Of a DNA stretch of 64,000 nucleotides, positions 1 through 9,200 are shown piece after piece (position 1 is the stretch's first letter; the number at the start of each line of letters is the position of its first letter). Both the position numbers and the translations under genes were made by a program. The notes under the pieces are model-generated. The model worked only from the letters and a program-made list of their open reading frames with translations. It was not told the DNA's origin and did no database searches. Origin of the DNA: Thermoanaerobaculia bacterium (GTDB lineage: Bacteria > Acidobacteriota > Thermoanaerobaculia > Multivoradales > JAGPDF01); assembly GCA_018057705.1 (NCBI GenBank), contig JAGPDF010000009.1, forward strand, positions 33,816-97,815. The letters run 5' to 3'.

Positions 1-1403
1 ACAGCTCGACCGACACCGATCTCCTGGTGCCGGCGGCCGACCTCTCCCTGGTGAAGACCGTCGACGACCCGCTGGTCGAGATCGGCGATCCGATGCAGTT
101 CACCCTGGCGGTGACCAACAACGGGCCGAGCACCGCCACCGGGCTCACCGTGATCGACCTCCTGCCGGGCGGCATGGTGGTCACGGGTGCGAGCGGCGCG
201 GGCTGGCTCTGCACCCCGGCGGCCTCGTCGGTTTCCTGCACGCTCGCAGCCCTCGCTCCGGGAGCGACCTCTTCGATCCTGCTCGACGCCAACGCGCCGG
301 CGACCGCCGGCAACTACGTCAACGGCGCGAATGTCCAGGCAGCGACCGCCGACGCCAACGCCGCCAACAACACCGGCACGGTCACGTTCGCGATCGTTGT
401 CCTCGAACCCCCGACGGTGGCCTTCGTCGACACTGACGCCGGCACCGGCGACGCAGTGCTCGACGAGATGGAGACCGCGCTGGTCGAGATCGCCGAGATC
501 ACCGTCGGCTTCAGCGAAGAGCTGTTCGATCCGGCCGGCGACAGCGACCCGAACGACCCGAGCAATCCGGCGAGTTACCAGCTCGTCGCGGCCGGCCAGG
601 ACGGTCTGTTCGCCACTTCCGTCTGCGGAGCGGTGACGGGCGACGACGAGACAGTGGTGATCGACAGCGCGGCGTATGACGGTGGAGTCTCGGAGGCGAC
701 GCTCGGCCTCCAGGGCGGTGCGCCGCTCGCGGACGGGCTCTTCCGGCTCTTCGTCTGCGGCGCGGTCGAGGATCTCGACGGCAATCCGCTCGACGGCAAC
801 GGCGACGGCGCCCCGGGTGACGACTTCATCCGCCACTTCCGGGTGCGGATCGCCAACCCGATCGATCGGCCGCACTTCGACTTCGCGACCGATCTCGACG
901 CCTGGACCCTGACCACGGGCGGGGCGCTGGACATTGTCCACGATCCGCTGGATGCCGACGGCTTCCCGCTGTCGGGCTCGGCCCGCCTGCAGAACCTGTC
1001 GGGTGCGACGACGCTCCGGCTCCTGCAGTGCATGCCGCTGCCTCCGGAGGACCTCTATGTCCTCTCCGGCGAGGCCCGGATCGCCGCTTCGTCCGGGTCC
1101 GAGGTGCGGGTCACTGCCCAGGCCGAGTACATCGTCGGTACCTGCGTCTCGCCGACGACGATCTTCAGCACCTTCCCGACCGCTCCGGTCGAGGGTGACA
1201 CCGCCGGTCTCTGGCGCCGCTTCGCGCGGCCGCTCGGAACGCCTCCGGTGGGTGCCTCTTCGATCCGGGTCAGCTTCCTTGCTGTGAGCGTGCCGGGCGA
1301 CGCCTACGACGTGCGGTTGGACAATCTGATGCTGATGCCGACGATCTTCGCGGACGGCTTCGAAACCAGCGACACGAGCCGGTGGAGCGCGGCCGTCCCA
1401 TGA
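1..1403 (+). CDS. Secreted DUF11-repeat protein, 3' part (5' end outside window)
   Basis: The reading frame is open from the left edge (first full codon at base 3), so the gene is truncated by the window and the GTG at 27 is not its start. The visible 466 residues begin with the end of one DUF11-type repeat (SSTDTDLLVPAADLSLVK) and contain a full DUF11 repeat to about residue 125. Next is an Ig-like 'FSEEL.DP.GDSDP' module (about 135-280), then a jelly-roll/CBM-like segment starting near FDFATDLDAW. The protein ends with the tag IFADGFETSDTSRWSAAVP. DUF11 repeats are typical of large exported surface proteins. Its C-terminal ~320 residues are clearly paralogous to the C-terminus of the protein ending at 15705. 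The next gene starts 38 bp downstream on the same strand. The specific role is unknown. Confidence 0.85.
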   Translation, partial: SSTDTDLLVPAADLSLVKTVDDPLVEIGDPMQFTLAVTNNGPSTATGLTVIDLLPGGMVVTGASGAGWLCTPAASSVSCTLAALAPGATSSILLDANAPATAGNYVNGANVQAATADANAANNTGTVTFAIVVLEPPTVAFVDTDAGTGDAVLDEMETALVEIAEITVGFSEELFDPAGDSDPNDPSNPASYQLVAAGQDGLFATSVCGAVTGDDETVVIDSAAYDGGVSEATLGLQGGAPLADGLFRLFVCGAVEDLDGNPLDGNGDGAPGDDFIRHFRVRIANPIDRPHFDFATDLDAWTLTTGGALDIVHDPLDADGFPLSGSARLQNLSGATTLRLLQCMPLPPEDLYVLSGEARIAASSGSEVRVTAQAEYIVGTCVSPTTIFSTFPTAPVEGDTAGLWRRFARPLGTPPVGASSIRVSFLAVSVPGDAYDVRLDNLMLMPTIFADGFETSDTSRWSAAVP

Positions 1404-1441
1404 GACTAGCGAACCTGAGTGGATTTGCCGGAGAGCCGACG

Positions 1442-3217
1442 ATGACCCTGACCGCCCGACGATTGCAGGCGTTGACGATGCTGCTGCTGGGAGTCGCTTG
1501 CGTGACACAGGCTCGCGCCGCCGTGACCGACGTCACGCAGACTTTCGTTCTCCAGCCGGGATGGAACTCGGTCTTCCTCGAGGTGCGGCCGGAGCCGAAC
1601 GACACCGAGTCGGTCTTCGGCGGGCTACCGCTCGCCAGCGCCTGGACCTGGAATCCGGCCGGTCCCAAGGTCGAATTCATCGACGATCCGACGGAACAGA
1701 TGGTGCCGAGCCAACAGTGGCTGGGATACTTCCCGCGACCGCGGCCGGAGTCGATCCTGACCAATCTCTTCGCTGTGCAGGCCAATCGCGCCTATCTCTT
1801 GAAGATCGACGGCAACGTGCCGGTGACCTGGACGGTGACCGGCACGCCGGAGGTCCAGAGCTACCGCTGGGCACCCGACAGCTTCAATCTGGTCGGCTTT
1901 CCGGTCGATCCGCAGCAGCAGCCAACCTTCGGCCAGTTTCTCGCGCCGTCGCCGGCGCACACCGGGCAGCCGATCTACCGCCTGGTCGCCGGGCAGTGGC
2001 AGGAGGTGACCAACCCTTTCAGTACCGCGATTCGCTCGGGCGAGGCCTACTGGGTTTACTCGAAGGGGCCGTCGGACTACAGCGGCCCCATCGCCATCGA
2101 CCTCGAATCGGGCAAGACCGTCGATTTCGGTGGGGGGCGGGACAAATCGCGCCTGCGGCTGCGAAACCTCACCACGGCTCCGGTTTCGATCTCGCTTCGT
2201 CAGGTTCCGGGGTCGGCTCCCATCCCGCTGGCGATCTCCCTGTTCGATGAGGATTCGGGAGAGTTTGCCTGGCCGACGCTGCCCTCGAACTACGGACAGC
2301 CCGTTTTGCCGGAGGGGGAATGGCTGCTCGATCTCGCGCCCCGGCGAGCGGGCTTTACCGCGCCGGAGGTGGGCACGGTGATCGAGATCCGGGACGGCTT
2401 CGGCTTCCGGCGCCTGCTCGCGGTGACGGCCCGATCGACTTTCGCTCCGCCGGCGTTTCAAGCCCTTCGCGCGCAGGCCGGTGGCAACACCGCGCTGGCC
2501 ATGACCGGCCCTGTGATCCATCCGTTCGCCGGTCTCTGGGTGGGAAGAGTGGCGGTGGTGCTCGTCAGCCAGGCGCAGACCGGCTCGGAGATTCCGACTC
2601 CGACCGGCGCGCCGTTCACCTACCGCCTGATGATTCACGTCGACTCGAACGGTACCGCGCGCCTCCTGAAGGAGGTCATTCAGCTCTGGAAAGATGGGAC
2701 TCGTATACCCGATCCTGAGAACCCAGGACTCTTCCTGATCGACGAGCCGGGACATTTCGTGCTGCTGACGGACGACAGTCTCATCCAGAACTACAGCGGC
2801 GCAGTCCTCCGCGACGGTGAGCCGGTAGGCTATCGCGTGAGCACGACCGCCTACGACTTCGAGCCGCAATCGCTGGTCATGTCGGGTTCCTTCTCGCCCA
2901 CGGGCACCCTGGAGGCGTCGATCACTCTCGACGCCGAGGCGCCGACCAATCCGTTCCGGCACAAGTACCACCCGGACCACAACAACCGCAACGAGCTCTA
3001 CACGCTGTTTCTCGAGGAGGCCTATCCGGTGTCGCGGGAGATGACCTTCACCTTTTCCCCCACCGACCCCGGCGGCGGTTCCGACGCGAGCTACGGATCG
3101 AACCTGCTCGGCGGCAGCTACCGGGAACGCCTCGGTGGCCTGCATCGCAACGACATCGTCGTGGAGGGGCTGTTCCTCCTCAGTCGCATCTCGGCCTCTC
3201 CGGACCTGAACCAGTGA
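1442..3217 (+). CDS. Secreted protein of unknown function, 591 aa
   Basis: I chose ATG 1442 because it opens a clean signal peptide (TARR n-region, a hydrophobic LLLGVACV core, TQARAA cleavage region) behind a GGAGAG ribosome site. An ATG at 1400 that overlaps the previous stop is a possible alternative start. The mature protein begins with a 'VLQPGWNSVFLEV' segment and a W/G/Y-rich N-terminal half; its later part is beta-rich with no motif I can name. It sits between the DUF11 protein and the 2850-aa giant with short gaps, so it is probably co-expressed and exported with them. I do not recognise a catalytic site; a structural or partner role for the giant protein is a guess from position. 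Confidence 0.8.
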   Translation: MTLTARRLQALTMLLLGVACVTQARAAVTDVTQTFVLQPGWNSVFLEVRPEPNDTESVFGGLPLASAWTWNPAGPKVEFIDDPTEQMVPSQQWLGYFPRPRPESILTNLFAVQANRAYLLKIDGNVPVTWTVTGTPEVQSYRWAPDSFNLVGFPVDPQQQPTFGQFLAPSPAHTGQPIYRLVAGQWQEVTNPFSTAIRSGEAYWVYSKGPSDYSGPIAIDLESGKTVDFGGGRDKSRLRLRNLTTAPVSISLRQVPGSAPIPLAISLFDEDSGEFAWPTLPSNYGQPVLPEGEWLLDLAPRRAGFTAPEVGTVIEIRDGFGFRRLLAVTARSTFAPPAFQALRAQAGGNTALAMTGPVIHPFAGLWVGRVAVVLVSQAQTGSEIPTPTGAPFTYRLMIHVDSNGTARLLKEVIQLWKDGTRIPDPENPGLFLIDEPGHFVLLTDDSLIQNYSGAVLRDGEPVGYRVSTTAYDFEPQSLVMSGSFSPTGTLEASITLDAEAPTNPFRHKYHPDHNNRNELYTLFLEEAYPVSREMTFTFSPTDPGGGSDASYGSNLLGGSYRERLGGLHRNDIVVEGLFLLSRISASPDLNQ

Positions 3218-3275
3218 AGGGTCATCGAGAAAAGTCGGTCAAAATTTCGTGGATTGGCATCTGGAGGCTGGGCTC

Positions 3276-6200
3276 ATGACTGTTGCGAACCGTTCCCGCG
3301 CACTCGTCGCAAGGCTCGCTTGCGCTCTCGCGATGGCCGCATCGGCTCCTGAAGTCTTCGCGCTCTGGCCCGCCAGCGGCGGCGGCCCCTTGAACGACTC
3401 GGCTTTCGCGACCGTGACCGACCAGAGCGGCAACATCTACGTCGCCGGCGAGTTCCGCGGTGTCGCCAATTTCGGGGGGACGGACTACTCGGCGGAGGGG
3501 CTGTCGGACCTCTTCGTGGCCAAGTACTCTCCGGACGGAGCGTTGATCTACGTGCGCACCGCCGGTGGCCCCTCGGTCGACCGCGCCACGGCGCTCGCCG
3601 TGGACGCCGCCCAGAACGTCTACCTGACCGGCTACTTCACGACCTCGGCGGGGTTCAAGAACCTGCCGTCGAGCGGCGTCGCCACGGTCAACCTCCCGGA
3701 CCCCGGCAATGACGAGGATTTCGATCGGCACGAGTGGTTCATCGCGCGCCTGGCGCCCAACGGGGATTGGTCCTGGGCGCGCCAGATCGGTGGCCCAGGA
3801 CAGGACGAGGGCTACGGCATCGCGATCGCGCCGGGCGTCGAGGATCCGAACAATCCGATCGCCGACGGCGTGATCGCCGTCGGTCGCACGAGCTGTGCGC
3901 ACCTCTTCGAAAGCGACGGCGACATCTCTCCCATCGGCTCGCTCTCCTGCGGCAGATCCTCCGGTGTCGCGGTGCGGCTCGACACGGCGGGCAACTGGGT
4001 CTGGGCCCTCGAGGCCGGACAGGCCAACGCCAGCGAATGGCTGACCGGCGTCGCGATCGACGCCAACGGCCTGGTCTACGTCTCGGGTCTCTACCAGGAG
4101 ACGACGAGCATCGCCACCGGGCCGCCGACCGCCCTGCCGTTCACCGGCGTCGCCGCCGGCGGGACGCTCGAGTTCTGGCAGAAGCGCGACTTCGAGAGCG
4201 CCGGCACCTGCTGGGACTCCGGCGTGCTCGAGTACAGCAGCGATGCGGTGAACTGGTACGACATCCTCTCCGGCGAGGGCGACAACGATCCGTCCACGTC
4301 GACGGGCAATCCGGCGCGGTTCACGGCCAACGGCTACAACGGCGCCACTGTGCCCAGCGGCAATCCACTCAGCGGCCGTCAGGCCTGGTGCCACCCGAAC
4401 GGCGGCTATCTCAAGACGACCGTCAATCTCGCCGACTTCTCCAGCCAGAGCGTGCGTTTCCGCTGGCGCTTCGGTTCCGACGCCAGCGTCGGACACATCG
4501 GCTGGAAGATCGATGACGTGAAGATTCTCGACGGCGGCTCGAACGTTCTGTTTGCGGACGACATCGAGTCCGGTCCCGGCAAGTGGTCGGTCTCTTCGCC
4601 GACGCCTACCTCATCCCCCTGGGCGACGTCCACGGGCGATCCTCACGCGGGCTCGACTTCCTGGTTCCTGCCCGACCCGCCGCTGGTTTCCGACCATCGC
4701 CTGCAGATGCTGAATGCGGTGGCGTTGCCGGAGGGCAAACCCTCCTACTTCGTCGCCAAGATCGGTGGCACCGAGGTCAATTCCCCGTTCTGGCAGTGGG
4801 CGACTCCGATGGGGCAGGGGATCTCGATCGGCGGCATCGCTGTCAACGACGCCGGCAAGCTCTTCGTCGCCGGAACGTCGGAGAACGCTCCGTCGACTTT
4901 CGGGGGCCAATCGCTCGCCACCAACGGCGCCTTTCTCGCGCGCCTGCAGGACAACGGCGGCAGCTTCACCTGGGACTGGGTGCGTGGCGCGACGGGAGGA
5001 CAGGGCAGGGCGGTGGCGGTGGCCGCGGACGGCGATGCCTTCCTGTTCGGTCAGTACGCGTCGAACACCACGACATTCGACCCGGTTCAGACCCTTGCGG
5101 AAGACGACACCTCGACCACCGGTCCGGTGACCCTCCCGACGTTCGGCGGAGCCCGGGATCTCTTCGTGGCGCGGATCGCCTCCGCCGGCTCGAAGTGGCG
5201 TTGGGTGCAGACCGCCCATCCGGCAGGAGGCACCGAGACGGCCAGCGGCATCGCCGCGGGGACCAACGATCAGCTCTACGTCGTGGGCGACTTCGACGAC
5301 GAGACGACCTTCGGCGAGGTGATCCTCGCGCCGCAGGGCGGCAGTGATGTCTTCATCGCCAACCTCGGGGCCCGGACCGGTGAGTGGTTCGAGGTCGACT
5401 TCCAGAACTGGATCGTCGGCCAGGAGGTTTTGCCGCCCGCCGGTGTCGGTTGTCTGACCGATCCGGTGGCAGCGATCCCCGACATCGTCATCGCCGGCGG
5501 CGGGCAGGCGCTGCAGAACTACTTCTACTGGAGTCCACCCGGAAGCCATCCTGGAGACGGCAACGGACATCTCTATGCCGTGCAGCCGGTCGACGCGGAG
5601 ATCAAGTGGAAGGTAACCTGCACGCTCACCGATTCGGCAAGGATCATCCAGACCGGGCGGAGCTCGTGGCCGCGCCACTCGGGTAGCGGTGAGCTGTTCT
5701 ACTGTGGCGACGCCGTGGTGCCGCCTGCCGTGGCCCCGGGCTCCTGCATCCAGGCCCATATCGCGGGGGCTCCGGTCGAGATCGAACCGGCGGGCAGCGG
5801 CATCGCCTACGCGGCCCAGGTGACGCTCTCCCTTCCCGAGCGCAGCACCGATGCCACGGTGACGGTCGGCGGCGAGTTCCAGTCGCGCTTCACGGCGACC
5901 GTGCCGGGATACAGCGTGATTCTGTACACCGGCTTCCCGCCGTCGCGGGATCTCCAGTCCCACCCGCCGATCATCCAGATCATCCGATCGCTGCCGTACG
6001 ACACCGGAATCTCCGTCAACGGATCGCCGGTCTTCACCGACGCCGTGTCCTGCAGGATCGGGGAGGAGATCTTCGAGCCGACGCATGCGGACCATGGCGG
6101 CAAGAACGGCTTCGTCGTCTTCGATCGCGCCTACTTCGACGGCGACGGGCCGGACCGTGCCTACGACCGCGCCACCCGGCTCGGCCAGATCGTGCCGGTG

Positions 6201-9200
6201 AACCAGGTGCCGGTCGACTCGAACGGCCTGGATCTGATGGCCGTGGCCTGGTACCAGAAGGACGCCCGGGACGTCGCCTGGCCGGCGAGGTCCAAGCGCT
6301 ACGACTGCCGCTGGCCGGCGAACCCGGACAAGATCATCATCGCCAGCGAGCTGGGCTCCGAAGTCCTCGGACAGACGCCGCTCAATCCGCTGGTTTTCAC
6401 CGGCATGCGGATCTACAACCAGCCGAATCGGGCGAAGTCGGGGTTCAATCCGAACGACGAGCACGCGATCTTCGCGCCGGCCAATTCGTCGAGCGGTTTC
6501 AATGCCCTGTACGCCATCCGAAGCGACTTCTCCGAGGTCGAGCGCAACAAGACCTCGAAGCCCTACAGCATCCTCAAGTACATCCGGCCCGACAACGGGA
6601 AGTGGGCCTATCGCATCTACCAGGTGGCGGCGACGGGCGCCGGCTACGAGTCGTTCCAGTATCCGGGAACGGCCGGCAACGCAGTCTTCGCGCCCTATCC
6701 GGTTCGCCTGCTCGGCAACTGCCCTCAGAACGAAGCGACAGGCACCCCGGCGTTCAAGGACTACAAGAACCAGGTCTGGGCGAAGTCTGCCGGCACCATG
6801 ATCGGCGAGTACTGGTATCCCCTGCAGCCGGTCTTCTACTACGACCGCGACGCCAACGGGGCCGCCGACACACAGACGCCCGACTGCGTCTCCTGGCTCG
6901 GCGGGATTGCCGACGATCCGGTGGATGTGACCTACAACATCGTCTGGCCGACGAACGCTCCGGTCCTGCTGGTGGGCGAGACGCTCCTGGGCTCGAAGCG
7001 CGGACTGCCCGAGATCGCCGCGCAGGCGGCGGTCGAGATCGTGTTCGACGAGAAGCAGCAGCGGACGCTGGACAACCTCGAGTACGACCCGACCAAGTCA
7101 CTCGTCCGCCTCATCGATCCGCTCGAGCAGCGCTTCGTCTATCTGAATGCCATTCCGGACAGCGTAGCGACGGATATCGATCCGGCCACCGGCAAGCTCA
7201 TTCCGTACGCAAACTCCGAAGGCACGATCCAGCTGCCGGCGACGATCGTGGACCGGATCTCCTACGACCCGCTCAACCGAAAGCTCATCTTCGAGGGCAT
7301 CCTCGACGAGAGCGGCGCGGGCGATCCGTTCCTGCTCCTGAACGTCCTGACCGAGACCGAGCGCCAGCGCCTGAAGCAGATCGACGGCGGCGACGGGACG
7401 GAACAGGCCGATTACGACAACGGCTGCGACGCGCTGAGCGTCAACTGCACCTGGGATCAGGCGATCGAGAGCCTCTATCGGCTCTCCCGCAATCCGAAGC
7501 GTCTCGACTTCGATCTCGACGAGGAGCGGTGCCACCTCGAGCTCGAAATCGACCCGACGACGTCCCTGCCGGTCTTCCGGCTCGTCTGTGCCTTCGAGCG
7601 CGACGGCGAGCCCGACAACGGTCTCCTGCTGGGGCTTCAGGACGAGGACGACGATGGCGTTCCCGAGCCGCTCCAGGTCGTCGGCTTCACTCCGGCGCTC
7701 ACCGCCGGGTTCGCGCAGGGTACCGGCTACGTGACGCTGGCGTTCAACAACGACATCACGCTCAGTCCGCTGCCGGTGAGTCTGAACGTCATCCGCGTCG
7801 AGTGTCTGCAGATTCCGCCCGACATCGAGAGCACCTATCAGGGTCAGATCAACGTGCTGCCGCCGGCCAACCTCTTTGCCGAGTCGCTGACCCTGCGCCA
7901 CAGCGGCGACTTCGCCGGCAACGTCGACGGCATCGAGTTCGAATGGTTCATCCATCCCGACGAGGGGGGGTTGCCGCCGTCGCCGCTGCCGGACCCCGAC
8001 AACGGGCAACTCCACGGCTGGCTGCAGTTCACCAGCATTCCGAACCCGGTGGGGGCGATCGACATCACAATCGAGGGCGCCAACATCCAGACTCTCTCGG
8101 ACAACTGGATCGTGGCCCGCTACCGCTATGTCGAGCCGCCGATGGATGCCGGCCCCGACCTCATCGACGGCACGAGCGACGACGCCGCGCTCTGCGGCGG
8201 CACCTGGAGCGTTTTCGCCGGCCAGCCCGGCGGGACGGCTCTCGATCCGCGCGCCCAGCTCGCCGAGGGCTGGATCAAGCGGGTCGTGCGCGCACTGAAT
8301 CCGTTCGAGGCGCGGGTGCAGGACTTCCACGCCGCGGAGACCAACACCTACTCGAGCATGCTCTATCAGTTGGGCGAGCGCTACGAGGGGGACATCGCCT
8401 TCAATCCGGACGCCGGAAACCTCAACAGCATCGGGCTGATCGAGGCCTATACGACGGTGCTGAACCGCGGCAAGAACCTGTCGATCGACGGCACGCCGCC
8501 GATCGACTACGCGCCCGCGAACCAAGCGCTGCTCCTCGTCGCGGCGCGGATCGCCGACTTCTACACTCTGCTCGGCAACGAGGCCTACGCCGACGCCCAG
8601 GATCCGATGATCGGGTTCGGCACCGGCAGCGGCATCTACGGCACGCTGGCACCGACGATCTTCGCCTTCCAGAACCAGCTCGATTCGTTGCTCGCGGAAG
8701 AGCTCGCCCTGCTGCGCGGACGAGACAATACGAACACGAACACCTCGGCACGGCCGGTCTACAACCGGCTCTACTGGAACTTCACCTCGGGCGACGGCGA
8801 GTTCGCCTACGCCCTGGCCTACAACATCACCGACCAGGATCTCGACGGCAACTTGAACGAGTTCGACGCGCGGATTCTCTACCCTCAGGGCCATGGCGAC
8901 GCCTGGGGGCACTATCTGACGGCGATGACCACTTACTACGGCCTGCTGCGCCATCCGTTCTACACCTGGCTACCGCGGCCGGAGGCGGTGAGCGTCGCCG
9001 GAGTTCCGATCCAGGTCGACTTCCTCGACGAGCGCAAGTTCGCCCGGGCGGCGGCGATGAAGGCGCGTGCCGGCGCCGAGATCGTCAACCTCACCTATCG
9101 CTCGAGCTACGTCGAAGATCCGGCGGGGCAGTGGCAGGGCTACAAGGACACCGATCCCGATCGTGCCTGGGGCCTCTCCGAATGGTCCAAGCGCGCCGGG

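Noticed and set aside
27..1403. GTG 27 as start of the first gene
   Set aside because: The frame is open to the window edge and the residues before it match the end of a DUF11 repeat, so the gene begins outside the window.
1625..3145. Minus-strand frame opposite the 591-aa gene
   Set aside because: Arg/Glu-rich antisense shadow without a start site or domain.
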